Of a stretch of DNA of 64,000 nt, positions 34,819 through 44,601 are shown one piece after another. Location: contig NZ_LMRV01000031.1 in NCBI RefSeq assembly GCF_001428245.1, forward strand, positions 146,886 through 210,885, read 5' to 3'. A program made the position numbers and the translations under genes. Within the stretch, counting starts at the first letter, position 1. Each line of letters opens with the position of its first letter. This DNA is from Paenibacillus sp. Soil522. Its GTDB lineage: Bacteria > Bacillota > Bacilli > Paenibacillales > Paenibacillaceae. Under the pieces are notes generated by a model. That model worked only from the letters and a program-made list of their open reading frames with translations, was not told the origin of the DNA and did no database searches.

Positions 34819-35310
34819 ATGACCATACTCCACTATATGGAAGAAGGTGCTGATTTGTCAGATTTCGTTATTAAATCAATAAAGAAGCTCCTTACAGATG
34901 AAATCTCAGATTTGGTTGAAGAAAGTGTGCGCGAGGAATTTCATTTTTTAAAGCGGCTTGTCAACGATTATAATAGCGGTCGAAATCGATTCGATAAGTC
35001 TGGTGAATCACTTTATGCGGTGTATGGCAGAAGCGGCAAAATTATAGGGGTATGCGGTTTAAATCAAGATCCGTATTCACAAGATTGTTCGGTGGGACGT
35101 CTAAGGCGCCTGTATATTTCTAAATCGTACCGCAGACTGGGCATAGCCGGAAAATTTGTTGAAGAAGTCATCCAAGAGGCAAAAAAACATTACAGCGTTC
35201 TTGTCTTAACTACTGATAATCCGGAGGCTGATTTATTTTATCAGAGGCTGGGTTTCTCAACAGAACCTGTCTATCATAATTCAACACACCATTTGGAATT
35301 AGGCAACTGA
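34819..35310 (+). CDS. GNAT-family N-acetyltransferase
   Basis: A 163-residue protein with the acetyl-CoA loop R-R-L-Y-I-S-K-S-Y-R-R-L-G-I-A-G-K (motif A, R/Q-x-x-G-x-G/A) and the later YQRLGFSTEPVYHNSTHHLEL end. The preceding strand carries IIGVCGLNQDP. The substrate is unknown. The start is uncertain: ATG 34819 has only a weak site, and a TTG at 34780 lies within the preceding terminator. A strong terminator follows at 35436. Confidence 0.8.
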   Translation: MTILHYMEEGADLSDFVIKSIKKLLTDEISDLVEESVREEFHFLKRLVNDYNSGRNRFDKSGESLYAVYGRSGKIIGVCGLNQDPYSQDCSVGRLRRLYISKSYRRLGIAGKFVEEVIQEAKKHYSVLVLTTDNPEADLFYQRLGFSTEPVYHNSTHHLELGN

Positions 35311-35435
35311 ACCAAAGTGCGGATTTTATATACATACAGCATCTGCAAGTTACATAAACTCCTGTATGCTTCATGACAATCAGGTCATGGGGTGCAAAGA
35401 ACAGGCAGCTTCGGCAGAACGAAGGCAATAGCTTA

Positions 35436-35474
35436 CGGCGCCATCCTCCTCGTGTGGATGGCGCCGTTTTTTTG
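35436..35474 (+). terminator. Strong terminator after the GNAT gene
   Basis: CGGCGCCATCC pairs exactly with GGATGGCGCCG and is followed by TTTTTTT. Confidence 0.92.
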
Positions 35475-35475
35475 G

Positions 35476-35573
35476 AAATATAAGAATTTATAAGTTTTAC
35501 ATTTATAAATAAGCTTATATTTCACCGCGAAACGAGCTGTTGCCGCCTAAGGACGGCGACAGCCGTTTACGCT
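35476..35573. repeat. 98-bp dispersed intergenic repeat, copy 1
   Basis: Identical in 96 of 98 positions to 50351-50448. Its left half is an A/T-rich imperfect palindrome (AAATATAAG ... CTTATATTT), and its right half is a GC hairpin (GCTGTTGCCG/CGGCGACAGC, one G-T pair). It lies between convergent gene ends (GNAT and AraC regulator). Confidence 0.9.
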
Positions 35574-35589
35574 TGGCTTACAGCCAAGC
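35571..35589 (-). terminator. Hairpin at the end of the AraC-type gene
   Basis: GCTTGGCT and AGCCAAGC pair perfectly around TAC, one base past the stop codon of the minus-strand gene. No T-run follows, so termination may use the adjoining repeat. Confidence 0.5.
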
Positions 35590-36474
35590 TTATCCGTGAG
35601 AAAACCGCTGCCGGTATTTGCGTGGCGAGATGCTCTCGTATTTGGCGAAGCAGGAGGTGAAATAAGCGGCGTGATTGAATCCAACCTCTTCTCCGATGCG
35701 GGCGATGGGGAGGTCGGTTTGGAGCAGCAGCAGCTTGGCCCGCTCAATGCGGAACCGCATCAAATAATCGAATGGGGCGCATCCGAACTCCTTCTGCATG
35801 CATCTGGCAATGTAGACCGGATGAAAATTAATGCTCTCGCCAAGCTCCTGCGCAGTAATATTCTCGCGGTAATGCTCCCGCAGATAAGAGGCCGCTTGCT
35901 CTGCGCATAAGGCGGAAGGCGATGGTCCCTGCGCCTCCATCGAGGCGGACAGGTGCTCGATGACCTCCTGGAAAACAAGCTGCTGCTTCCATTTTACGCT
36001 CGGAATGTGGTCGTTCATATTAAGCTGCACAAGCTGGCGCAGGAGACTGTCCATCTTGGAGGGCTGGAGCAGCTTGGCGAACTGGGGAAGAAGCTTGATG
36101 AAGGTTTGCGTAGTATAAAAGCTTGAGGTAAGCGTTCTCTCTTTGACACGGTCAGCCAGCTCCTCAGCCTCGGACTGATCAGAGACGCTCCATGCTCCGG
36201 TCGTCTGAAAGTGAATCCAGTAATAGCCGGTCTGCTCTTGGCACGCCAGTGTGGCGTAATGATAGGCATCCGGTCTTAAAATGAGCGCATGGCCGGCGCT
36301 TACTTCGTAATGCCGCTCTTCTTCTCCAATGTATAAGCACCCCCGAGTCACCACAAGCAGGTCAAACACTTCAATATTGCGTCTGGTTGGATGTTTGCGG
36401 CCTGGCGGAGCAATGGTATAACCTCCGATTATATAGTGCGGAAGCGGAGGTATCGTCATATGAATGATTGACAT
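35590..36474 (-). CDS. AraC-family transcriptional regulator
   Basis: A 294-residue regulator. The N-terminal ~110 residues form a cupin-like sensor (HYEVSAGHALILRPDAYHYATL). The C-terminal ~100 residues form two helix-turn-helix units: AQELGESINFHPVYIARCMQKEFGCAP and the second with IARIGEEVGFNHAAYFTSCFAKYESISPRKYR. It should respond to a small molecule, probably a sugar, and bind DNA near its own gene or the divergent MATE gene 160 bp away. The C-terminal F-x-x-x-x-S-P-x-x-Y-R pattern is canonical. Confidence 0.92.
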   Translation of the reverse strand: MSIIHMTIPPLPHYIIGGYTIAPPGRKHPTRRNIEVFDLLVVTRGCLYIGEEERHYEVSAGHALILRPDAYHYATLACQEQTGYYWIHFQTTGAWSVSDQSEAEELADRVKERTLTSSFYTTQTFIKLLPQFAKLLQPSKMDSLLRQLVQLNMNDHIPSVKWKQQLVFQEVIEHLSASMEAQGPSPSALCAEQAASYLREHYRENITAQELGESINFHPVYIARCMQKEFGCAPFDYLMRFRIERAKLLLLQTDLPIARIGEEVGFNHAAYFTSCFAKYESISPRKYRQRFSHG

Positions 36475-36636
36475 GGCATGGATGACTCCTTATGATACTG
36501 AAGTTTGAATCGTTATAGTTTCGGTTGTAAAAGTGATACATCAAGCTCAGTATAGCATCTATAATTTGAAATGACGATTGGTGATCAGACAACGGATGCG
36601 GTCTTTCCAGGAGGACCGGTGCAGGGAGGTACAGGA

Positions 36637-38049
36637 ATGGCTTTATCAGACAAAAAATTTTCGCTCTGGATGCTGGCTTGGCCTATTTTTATAGAGCTGT
36701 TTTTACAGTTTTTGCTGGGAGCGGCGGACACGCTGATGGTTAGCAGGATTTCGGATGATGCGGTTGCGGTGGTAGGCTTCTCTAACCAGCTGTTTCAGGC
36801 TTTGACTACTTTATTTATAACTGTCGCGAGTGGAGCGGGCATTCTCATTGCGCAAAAAATCGGATCGCGTAACGGAGAGGATGCGCGCACGATAGCCATT
36901 ATGGCGGTAAAAGTGAGTGCCATCATTGGACTCGCGCTAAGCGTGCTGTTGTTTCTGCTGCCAACCGAGATTGCTTCGCTGCTGCAGCTTCCGGAGCAGT
37001 TGCTCCCGCTTGCCAAAACGTATATATCGATTGTAGGCGGCGGTATGGTGCTGATTGCGTTGATGGCGGCGCTCAGCACAGCGATTCGCAATACGGGCAA
37101 CACGAAGGGGCCGATGTATACGGCGATCGGGATGAACATTGCGCATGTTTTTTTCAATTATGCGTTCATATTCGGTGCATTCGGTTTTCCAAAATGGGGC
37201 TTGATGGGCGTCGCGGTTTCAACTGTGCTGTGCCGGTTCCTGGCAGCAATCGTGCTGTTTATCATGTTTCTTGGCTCCTTCGAGCGTACGATTGCCTTAC
37301 GCGACCTTAACGTATTTAATCGCAAGCTGTTCGGAGATATTATCCGCATCGGATGGCCGCTTGGCATAAATTTGTCCTGCTGGGTGTTTACGCAGCTGCT
37401 TATTTTTTCCTTTTTGGCAATCCTCGGCCCGAATGAGCTTGCGGCGCGGACGTATATGAACACGCTGGAATCCTTCTGCTTCATGCTAGGCTATTCAATT
37501 GCGCTGGCGGTGCAAATTCAAATCGCGCATCTGTTCGGAGCGGGGCGCGTGAAGGAAGCGTACGGCCTGGCCTTCAGGGCGATGTGGATCGGGCTTGCCG
37601 TCGTGACGGTCAATGCGTTTATGATCTACCTGTTTGGCCGGCAGCTGCTCGGATTGTTCACGGAAAACAAAGAGATCGTGGCGCTCGGCGTATCTTTGCT
37701 CGGACTGAATCTGGTGCTGCAGCCGGGCAAAATGATTAATATGGCGCTCAATAACTCACTTAATGCGGTAGGCGATACCCGCTTTACGATGTGGACGTCT
37801 GTTTTTTCCATGTGGCTGATTGCAACGGGTCTGTCCTATTGGGTAGGGATTGAGCTCGGCTGGGGCTTGATCGGCATTTATGGATGCATGATTTTGGATG
37901 AGTACATTCGCGGCGCGCTGTCGCTTATTCGCTGGAGAGGGAAGAAGTTTCTGCGCAAAGCGGAGCGGGCTGAGGCCGAGGCCGGAAAAAGCGCAGAGGG
38001 CGGCGCCGGCGGGTCGATTCACAAACAAACCGCGCTAGACGTTTCATAA
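36637..38049 (+). CDS. MATE-family efflux transporter
   Basis: A 470-residue protein with twelve helices. LWMLAWPIFIELFLQFLLG opens the first helix, and the loop GAADTLMVSRISDDAVAVVGFSNQ is the MATE signature. Such pumps exchange Na+ or H+ for cationic drugs or metabolites. ATG 36637 has GGGAGG 7 bases before; an ATG at 36571 has none. It is transcribed divergently from the AraC regulator, which may control it. A hairpin (about 38070-38108, AAAACAGC/GCTGTTTT) follows as a terminator. Confidence 0.92.
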   Translation: MALSDKKFSLWMLAWPIFIELFLQFLLGAADTLMVSRISDDAVAVVGFSNQLFQALTTLFITVASGAGILIAQKIGSRNGEDARTIAIMAVKVSAIIGLALSVLLFLLPTEIASLLQLPEQLLPLAKTYISIVGGGMVLIALMAALSTAIRNTGNTKGPMYTAIGMNIAHVFFNYAFIFGAFGFPKWGLMGVAVSTVLCRFLAAIVLFIMFLGSFERTIALRDLNVFNRKLFGDIIRIGWPLGINLSCWVFTQLLIFSFLAILGPNELAARTYMNTLESFCFMLGYSIALAVQIQIAHLFGAGRVKEAYGLAFRAMWIGLAVVTVNAFMIYLFGRQLLGLFTENKEIVALGVSLLGLNLVLQPGKMINMALNNSLNAVGDTRFTMWTSVFSMWLIATGLSYWVGIELGWGLIGIYGCMILDEYIRGALSLIRWRGKKFLRKAERAEAEAGKSAEGGAGGSIHKQTALDVS

Positions 38050-38139
38050 AAGCGTATAATAGAAGAAAGCGAAAACAGCGGCTTAGCACGTAAAGGCTGC
38101 TGTTTTCCATATTTACAGGTAAGGGAGCGATACGTTGAA

Positions 38140-38637
38140 ATGGCATCGATGGTTATGATGAATGAAAAAATACGGGCCTCTGAGGTGCGGCTAACGGGCT
38201 TGCAGGGTGAGGATCTTGGCATTGTCCCGCGTGATGAAGCGCTGGCGAAGGCGCGTGAGCTGAAGGCGGATTTGGTCTGCACCTCGCTTATGAGCAGTCC
38301 GCCGCCATGCAAGCTGATTGACAAAGGGCAGGCCAGGAAGCAGGCGGATCAAGAAAAGCGCAGCGCGAAGGCGAAGGAGCAGCCGGGCAAGATAAAGGAG
38401 CTTCGCTTAACCCCGCATATTGAGGAGCATGATTATGATACGAAGCTGCGGCAGGCGGCTAAGCTTCTCGGTTCCGGCAGCAGCGTCCAGCTCGTCGTTC
38501 GCATTCAAGGCAAGGAAGGCCCGAAAGCGAAGGAGCTTTTGGAGCGCATGCTGAAGGATCTGACCGGGAGCGGCAAGAAGCAGTCAGGCATTGCGGTAAG
38601 CGGGAAGCAAGCGTCAGTGCAGATATTGCCATTGTGA
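38140..38637 (+). CDS. Translation initiation factor IF-3 paralogue, divergent
   Basis: A 165-residue IF-3-like protein. The N-domain reads MNEKIRASEVRLTGLQGEDLGIV with DEALAKARE, and the C-domain reads KELRLTPHIEEHDYDTKLRQAAKLL. The usual linker P-P-V-C-R-I-M-D-Y-G-K is altered to PPPCKLIDKGQARKQ, and the C-domain lacks the usual H-P-E-L-G loop (GKEGPKAKELLERML). The canonical infC is normally beside rpmI-rplT, which are absent here, so this is a second, accessory copy. It could modulate initiation under special conditions. Confidence 0.85.
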   Translation: MASMVMMNEKIRASEVRLTGLQGEDLGIVPRDEALAKARELKADLVCTSLMSSPPPCKLIDKGQARKQADQEKRSAKAKEQPGKIKELRLTPHIEEHDYDTKLRQAAKLLGSGSSVQLVVRIQGKEGPKAKELLERMLKDLTGSGKKQSGIAVSGKQASVQILPL

Positions 38638-38893
38638 GGGGACAGGATGTTAGGAAGCGACTCATTTTAAAAAATGGTTGATGCCTCTGGATGGCGATCT
38701 GGCGCTGAGGCGCTTGCCTAATTCGCCCACCAAGGCTTGTATGCGCTTACTTAACGGCAGAATCAGCAGGAGCAAAGCTCATAACACCTTTAGATATTTA
38801 GGACCTTAACAATTAGAAGCCGCTTAACCGGCATGAACAGACTTACAGATTAGAATGGATTCGTTCGACGATGATTAGCGGGGTGAATCATTA

Positions 38894-41248
38894 ATGAAGA
38901 AAACTGTTCATACGGGGCCAATTAAGCTGCCGAAGCGGCCGGATCCGAAACTGTGGGTGAGTAAAGCGCCGTTTGGATTAGGGCGCATTAAGCCGCATCA
39001 TATTCGCGATACGCTCAAGGTAGCGTGGGATAACCGCGATAATTTGCCGTACGCTTACCGGATTTTGACTCAGGGGGTATGCGATGGCTGTGCGCTTGGC
39101 GTGTCCGGGTTGTATGACCAGACGCTGGACGGTCCGCATATTTGCACGACGAGGCTAAACGTTCTGCGGCTGAGCACGATGCCTGCGATTAAGGCTGCTG
39201 CGCTGCATTCGGATATTGATGAGCTGCGCAAGCTGGATAGTACACAATTACGCAAGCTGGGGCGCTTGCCGTATCCGCTTATTCGAAGCAAGGGGGAGCG
39301 CAGCTTCCGCAGGCTGTCATGGGAGGAGGCGCTCGGCCGAATTGCGGCTAAAGCGCGGGCGATTGACCCGAAGCAGCTGGCCTTTTATTTAACTGCGCGC
39401 GGTATAACGAATGAATCGTATTATGTGGCGGCAAAGGCGGCGCGGCTCATCGGGACAAACAATATCGATAATGCTTCCCGCATCTGCCACTCTCCCTCCA
39501 AGACAGCCATGAAGCGCTCGATTGGCGCTTCAGCCTCTACCTGCAATTATAAGGATTGGATCGGTACGGATGTGCTTATATTCTGGGGCAGCGTAGCAGC
39601 GAACAACCAGCCCGTATCAACCAAGTATATGTACGCGGCTAAGCGGAAGGGGACAAAAATCATCGTCATCAATCCTTACCGCGAGCCGGCGATGGAGGGC
39701 TACTGGATTCCGTCTATCCCGGAATCGGCACTTTTTGGCACGAAGCTTGCTGACGACTTCTACCAGGTCAATATCGGCGGCGACATTGCGTTTATGCACG
39801 GTGTAATGAAGGTTTGGTTCGAGATGGAAGAGGAGCAGCCTGGCTCAGCGGTCGATCATGCTTTTGTTAGCGGGCACGTGAACGGATATGAGGAGCTGAA
39901 AGCGCATGTGCTGCGGCAGAGCTGGGAGCTGTTGGAGAAATCCTCCGGGCTGAATAGGGAGCGGATCAGGGCGTTTGCCGAACTGCTTGCGGCAGCGAAG
40001 TCAGGCGTGTTCGTCTGGAGCATGGGACTGACGCAGCATCGTTTCGGTACGGACAACATTTCGCAGGTGACGAACCTTGCGCTGCTGCGGGGCTTCCTTG
40101 GTCGGGAGCATTGCGGCTTGATGCCGATCAGAGGACATAGCGGCGTGCAGGGATCAGGCGAAATGGGAGCCGATCCTTTCAGTCTGCCCGGCGGTGAATT
40201 TAAAGGGGAGGACATTCGCCGCCTGGAGCGCCTTTGGGGCTTCAAGCTGCCTGATTGGCAGGGCGACATTGTCGGCGTATCGCTGGAGAACACGCTGCTG
40301 CCAGAGTGGCATGAACGCAAGCTGAAGCTGTTCTATACGTCGGGCGGCAATTTTATGGAAACCATGCCGGATCCCGATTTTATGAAGCGCTGCTTGGAGG
40401 CCGTCGATATACGGGTGCATCAGGATATTGTGCTGAACAGCTCTACGCTGCTGGATGCGCAGGAGGAGGTCATCGTGCTGCCTGCAATGACGCGATATGA
40501 GCAGCCGGGCGGCGGGACGTCGACTTCGACGGAGCGGATGGTTTATTTTTCGCCAACGATTGAAGGGCCGAGGATAGAGGAAGCGCGGGCGGAATGGCAA
40601 ATCTACGCGGAGCTCGCTGCCCGCATCAGGCCGGAGCTCAAAGCGGCTATCCTGTTCAAGGATGCAGACGAGGTCAGGCGGGAAATTGCTTTGGCAGCGC
40701 CGCATTATGAAGGCATTCAGCGGCTGAAGAAGCAAGGCGATGTATTTCAGTGGGGCGGGGCGTGGCTGTGCGAGGATGGGATTTGTCCAACAGGAGACGG
40801 CAAAGGCAATTTATTGCCGGTCGAGCTGCCCGAGCTCCGCATACCGGAGGGGCATTTTTATGCGACGACGCGGCGCGGCAAGCAGTTCAATTCCATGATT
40901 TACGGGGAGAAGGACGCGTTCAATGCTGCCGAACGTTACGACGTACTGATGAATGGGGAGGATCTAGCCGGCCTTGCAATCGTAGAAGGAGAGGCGATCG
41001 TCGTATACAACCGCAGCGGCAGCTTCCATGGCAGAGCCAAACGTGAGGATATAACGCGAGGGAACATCGAGCTGTACTGGCCGGAGGGAAACAGCCTTTT
41101 TGCCAAAGGGGTATATGAGCCGCTTGCTGGCATTCCCGAGTACAACGCGGCGGTTATCGTGGAACGGGCGGATACTTATCATGCTTTTAAGGATACGAAG
41201 TATAGGGAGAAGCGGATCGTGGAGCTGGAGATCGAGCCGCCTGCTTAA
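38894..41248 (+). CDS. Molybdopterin oxidoreductase, YdeP/FdhF-like
   Basis: A 784-residue molybdopterin enzyme of the formate dehydrogenase-alpha-like YdeP family. The N-terminus has a few cysteines (GVCDGCALGVSG), then RRLSWEEALGRIAAKA, with CHSPSKTAMKRSIG in the active-site region. The large guanine-dinucleotide-binding parts follow (FIWSMGLTQHRFGTDN-like, GHSGVQGSGEMGADPF). The C-terminal domain carries FYATTRRGKQFNSM. It is a cytoplasmic redox enzyme; the physiological substrate in this group is not settled. The fdhD gene follows 55 bp downstream, fitting a need for sulphurated cofactor. The 256 bp before it show no gene. Confidence 0.88.
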   Translation: MKKTVHTGPIKLPKRPDPKLWVSKAPFGLGRIKPHHIRDTLKVAWDNRDNLPYAYRILTQGVCDGCALGVSGLYDQTLDGPHICTTRLNVLRLSTMPAIKAAALHSDIDELRKLDSTQLRKLGRLPYPLIRSKGERSFRRLSWEEALGRIAAKARAIDPKQLAFYLTARGITNESYYVAAKAARLIGTNNIDNASRICHSPSKTAMKRSIGASASTCNYKDWIGTDVLIFWGSVAANNQPVSTKYMYAAKRKGTKIIVINPYREPAMEGYWIPSIPESALFGTKLADDFYQVNIGGDIAFMHGVMKVWFEMEEEQPGSAVDHAFVSGHVNGYEELKAHVLRQSWELLEKSSGLNRERIRAFAELLAAAKSGVFVWSMGLTQHRFGTDNISQVTNLALLRGFLGREHCGLMPIRGHSGVQGSGEMGADPFSLPGGEFKGEDIRRLERLWGFKLPDWQGDIVGVSLENTLLPEWHERKLKLFYTSGGNFMETMPDPDFMKRCLEAVDIRVHQDIVLNSSTLLDAQEEVIVLPAMTRYEQPGGGTSTSTERMVYFSPTIEGPRIEEARAEWQIYAELAARIRPELKAAILFKDADEVRREIALAAPHYEGIQRLKKQGDVFQWGGAWLCEDGICPTGDGKGNLLPVELPELRIPEGHFYATTRRGKQFNSMIYGEKDAFNAAERYDVLMNGEDLAGLAIVEGEAIVVYNRSGSFHGRAKREDITRGNIELYWPEGNSLFAKGVYEPLAGIPEYNAAVIVERADTYHAFKDTKYREKRIVELEIEPPA

Positions 41249-41303
41249 GCAGCAAAGCCGGAGTGAAACACGCCCATGCAGGACGCGGAAGGGGAGTATT
41301 CGG

Positions 41304-42101
41304 ATGGAGCTTTCAAACACGGCAAAATGGCGCATACTCAAATATGACGGCAATGAGCCCCGGGAAATAGATGACGACATCGCAGCGGAAATTCCGCTTA
41401 CCTTGAAAGTGGATGGCGATGAGTTCGCGACCCTGGTATGCTCGCCGTCTGACCTGCAGGAGCTTATCATCGGCTTCCTCGCTTCCGAAGGCGTCATACG
41501 CGCGGCCGGGCAGGTGAAGTCGTTATCCCTCCATGAGGATACGGGTTTTGCGTATATTGAGCTTGAGCATAAGCAAACGATGAGCCATGGCCAATACGCC
41601 AAGCGCTTTATTGGCTCTTGCTGCGGAAAGAGCCGGCAGTTTTATTTTCACAACGATATGTTAACGGCGAAAACGATCATGACCCGTACGAAAATATCGG
41701 CTGAGCAGTGCATACGCTTCATGCGGGAGCTGCAGGAAAGCTCTTCGGACTTCCACAGCACGGGCGGATTACATAACGCAGCCATCGGAACGCCTGCTGA
41801 GCTGCTCGCGATAAGAGCGGATATCGGGCGCCATAACGCGCTCGACAAGCTATTTGGCTACTGTCTGCTGCATCGCCTCCGCACCTCGGATAAGGTGATC
41901 GCCTTCAGCGGAAGGCTTTCCTCGGAAGTGGTGCTGAAGTCGGCGAAGATCGGCTGCGGCATTTTGCTTAGCAAGTCGGCGCCGACGGACCTGGCCCTTC
42001 GTTTGGCTGATGATCTGGGCATTACCTGCGCAGGCTTTATCCGCGGCGGGGAAATGAACGTGTATACGCATCATGATCGAATAGATTTTGCAATTGATTG
42101 A
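41304..42101 (+). CDS. fdhD: Sulfur carrier protein FdhD
   Basis: A 265-residue protein. ELIIGFLASEGVI, the paired cysteines in IGSCCGKSR (which accept sulphur from a cysteine desulfurase), and HSTGGLHNAAIG followed by DIGRHNALDKLFG are the family marks. FdhD delivers sulphur to the molybdenum cofactor of formate dehydrogenase-type enzymes, here presumably the product of the gene just upstream. ATG 41304 follows GGGGAG by 7 bases; the longer frame to 41100 lies inside the preceding gene. Confidence 0.95.
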   Translation: MELSNTAKWRILKYDGNEPREIDDDIAAEIPLTLKVDGDEFATLVCSPSDLQELIIGFLASEGVIRAAGQVKSLSLHEDTGFAYIELEHKQTMSHGQYAKRFIGSCCGKSRQFYFHNDMLTAKTIMTRTKISAEQCIRFMRELQESSSDFHSTGGLHNAAIGTPAELLAIRADIGRHNALDKLFGYCLLHRLRTSDKVIAFSGRLSSEVVLKSAKIGCGILLSKSAPTDLALRLADDLGITCAGFIRGGEMNVYTHHDRIDFAID

Positions 42102-42170
42102 CAGTTTAGTAGTGATTATTTATCATTTTTTTGAAAATGGTTATCACTACGTGGAGAAAAGGAGCTCACG

Positions 42171-43889
42171 ATGCTTTTACGATTTTTTGCCTATTATAAG
42201 CCGTACAAAAAGCTTTTCCTGCTCGATTTCTGCTGCGCGGTACTGCTGGCGGTACTGGAGCTTTGCTTCCCGCTAGCGGTAAGCTATGTGATTGACACAC
42301 TGCTGCCAAACGAGAATTGGGGCCTGATTATAACGGCTTGCGCCATCCTTTTAATCGTTTACATTATTAACACAATTTTACAATACATAGTCACTTATTG
42401 GGGCCACATGCTCGGTATAAATATTGAGACGGATATGCGCAAGAAGCTGTTCGATCATGTGCAGAAGCTGTCGTTCCGTTTCTTCGACAACACGAAAACC
42501 GGTCATCTCCTCTCCCGCCTCACGAACGATTTGTTCGAGATCGGCGAGGTTGCCCATCATGGCCCGGAGGATATGTTCATCGCTGCAATGACGCTGGTCG
42601 GGGCATTCGGCATCATGGCGTATATTAATCTGAAGCTAGCCATTCTAACGTTTGTTATTGTTCCTATCATTATTTGGCTCGTTCTGCTGTTCAACGGTAA
42701 AATGACGAAAGCAGCGAACCGGCTGTTTTCGGATATGGCCGATTTTAATGCGCGCGTTGAGGATACGGTCGGCGGCATTCGTGTCGTTCAAGCGTTCTCG
42801 AACGAAAACCACGAGAAGAAGCTGTTCAAATTGAATAATCTGCGCTTTCGTGAAGCAAAGCTTATTTCGTACAAAATTATCGGCTTGAATTCTTCCATTA
42901 CCTACATGCTGATGAGACTTGTCTCTGTATTTGTGCTCGTCGCAGGCACATGGTTTGTTATTCAGGGAGAACTGAAATACGGCGAATTTATCAGCTTTGT
43001 GCTGTTAACTAACATTTTCTTCAAGCCAATTGAAAAAATTAATGCCGTTATTGAAAGCTATCCGAAGGGGATAGCCGGTTTTAAGCGTTACGTGCAGCTG
43101 CTGGAGACAGCGCCAGACGTTGCGGATAAGCCGGATGCAGCCGAGGTTGACCGTTTAATCGGAAATATCGAATACCGTGATGTTACGTTTGGTTATGAAG
43201 GCGAGGCGAAGGTGCTTCAAAATATCGATCTGAAAATTCGCGCAGGCGAGACGATTGCTTTCGTCGGACCTTCCGGTGCCGGCAAAACGACGCTTTGCAG
43301 CCTGCTGCCGCGGTTCTATGAGATTGAGGACGGCAGCATCTCGGTCGATGGCTTCGATATTCGCGATCTAAAGCTGGAATCGCTGCGGAAGCAAATCGGT
43401 ATCGTGCAGCAGGACGTATTCCTGTTCGCGGGCACGATTCGGGAGAACATCATTTACGGCAAGCTTGGCGCTTCGGATAAAGATATTTGGGAGGCCGCCC
43501 GCAGAGCGAAGCTGGAGGAGTTTATTCATGCCCAGCCGCAAGGGCTTGATACGATTGTCGGCGAGCGCGGCGTGAAGCTGTCCGGGGGGCAGAAGCAGCG
43601 CCTCGCCATTGCGCGGATGTTCCTCAAAAATCCGCCGATCCTCATCCTCGACGAAGCGACGTCGGCGCTCGATACAGAAACGGAAGCGGCTATCCAGCAG
43701 TCGCTGGCTGAGCTGTCCTTTGGCCGGACAACACTCGTAATCGCGCATCGGCTGGCGACGATCAAGAACGCTGACCGCATCGTCGTCGTAACGGAGCAGG
43801 GCATTACCGAGCAAGGCCGCCACGAAGAGCTGGTATCTGCGGGCGGCATATACAGCCGCCTGCACCGCGCGCAGTTCGGCAGCAGATAA
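42171..43889 (+). CDS. ABC exporter, fused membrane and ATPase domains
   Basis: A 572-residue half-transporter. Six helices in residues 15-300 are followed by the nucleotide-binding domain, with Walker A GPSGAGKTT, signature LSGGQKQRLAIAR, Walker B ILILDEATSALD and switch histidine in VIAHRLATI. It resembles BmrA/LmrA-type and related homodimeric exporters of lipids or drugs. AGGAG precedes the ATG. A strong terminator follows at 43892. Confidence 0.93.
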   Translation: MLLRFFAYYKPYKKLFLLDFCCAVLLAVLELCFPLAVSYVIDTLLPNENWGLIITACAILLIVYIINTILQYIVTYWGHMLGINIETDMRKKLFDHVQKLSFRFFDNTKTGHLLSRLTNDLFEIGEVAHHGPEDMFIAAMTLVGAFGIMAYINLKLAILTFVIVPIIIWLVLLFNGKMTKAANRLFSDMADFNARVEDTVGGIRVVQAFSNENHEKKLFKLNNLRFREAKLISYKIIGLNSSITYMLMRLVSVFVLVAGTWFVIQGELKYGEFISFVLLTNIFFKPIEKINAVIESYPKGIAGFKRYVQLLETAPDVADKPDAAEVDRLIGNIEYRDVTFGYEGEAKVLQNIDLKIRAGETIAFVGPSGAGKTTLCSLLPRFYEIEDGSISVDGFDIRDLKLESLRKQIGIVQQDVFLFAGTIRENIIYGKLGASDKDIWEAARRAKLEEFIHAQPQGLDTIVGERGVKLSGGQKQRLAIARMFLKNPPILILDEATSALDTETEAAIQQSLAELSFGRTTLVIAHRLATIKNADRIVVVTEQGITEQGRHEELVSAGGIYSRLHRAQFGSR

Positions 43890-43891
43890 GC

Positions 43892-43940
43892 AAAGGGCTT
43901 TCCCGCCGGTCAAAGTCGACCAGCGGGAAAGCCTTTTTTT
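43892..43940 (+). terminator. Strong terminator after the ABC exporter gene
   Basis: AAAGGGCTTTCCCGC pairs with GCGGGAAAGCC, followed by TTTTTTT. Confidence 0.92.
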
Positions 43941-44067
43941 GGCGCAGCGCAGTCATGCAGCTCTAATGTTTCCGAATCCGGTTTGACGATACGGAATATG
44001 CGTTATAGAATGAGGAAACGATTTATTACCTACGTGCACGCAAAAGAGAGAAAGAAGGTTGAAATGG

Positions 44068-44529
44068 ATGGGAGTATCAGTGAAACAACTGTCGCCGCTC
44101 GTGCAGTCGCTTGATTTGAAGCAGCATGTGGAAGGCGGATGGTACAAGGAAATTTGGAAGGCTGGCTTTGAAATACCTCAGGAGGTGCTTGGTGCTCCAT
44201 ATTCAGGACCTCGCTTTGCGGCATCATCGATATACTTCCTGCTGCATCCCGATGAGTTTTCCGATTGGCACACGGTTTATTCGGACGAGCTGTGGCTGTG
44301 GCATTCCGGCAGTCCTCTGCTGCTGACGCTCGGTGGAGAGAAGGAAGCCCCGGAGACAAGAAAAGAAATCATCGTCGGACCAGACGTGCTGGCTGGCCAT
44401 CATCCGCAAGCGCTCGTTCCGGCGAATGAATGGCAAATGGCGCGTCCGCTTGGCGACGAGCCTGTGCTCGTTTCCTGCGTCGTAGCGCCAGGCTTCCATT
44501 ATGACGATTTTAAACTTATTAAACGATAG
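44068..44529 (+). CDS. Cupin protein, DUF985
   Basis: A 153-residue single-domain cupin. SLDLKQHVEGGWYKEIW, AASSIYFLLHPDEFSDWHTV and the later VVAPGFHYDDFKLI are the DUF985 pattern, with histidine in the W-H-T motif. The role is unknown; some members are sugar-related epimerase-like. ATG 44068 is preferred because AGAAGG lies 10 bases upstream (TTG 44059 overlaps it). A bidirectional terminator separates it from the convergent HD-GYP gene. Confidence 0.85.
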   Translation: MGVSVKQLSPLVQSLDLKQHVEGGWYKEIWKAGFEIPQEVLGAPYSGPRFAASSIYFLLHPDEFSDWHTVYSDELWLWHSGSPLLLTLGGEKEAPETRKEIIVGPDVLAGHHPQALVPANEWQMARPLGDEPVLVSCVVAPGFHYDDFKLIKR

Positions 44530-44548
44530 TTCATTCATTAGAGTGAAG

Positions 44549-44593
44549 AAAGAGCCATCCGGGCAGGGAGATTCCCTTGCCGGATGGCTCTTT
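44549..44593. terminator. Bidirectional terminator between convergent genes
   Basis: AAAGAGCCATCCGG pairs with CCGGATGGCTCTTT, with A and T runs on both sides. Confidence 0.9.
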
Positions 44594-44601
44594 CTATGTC
44601 A

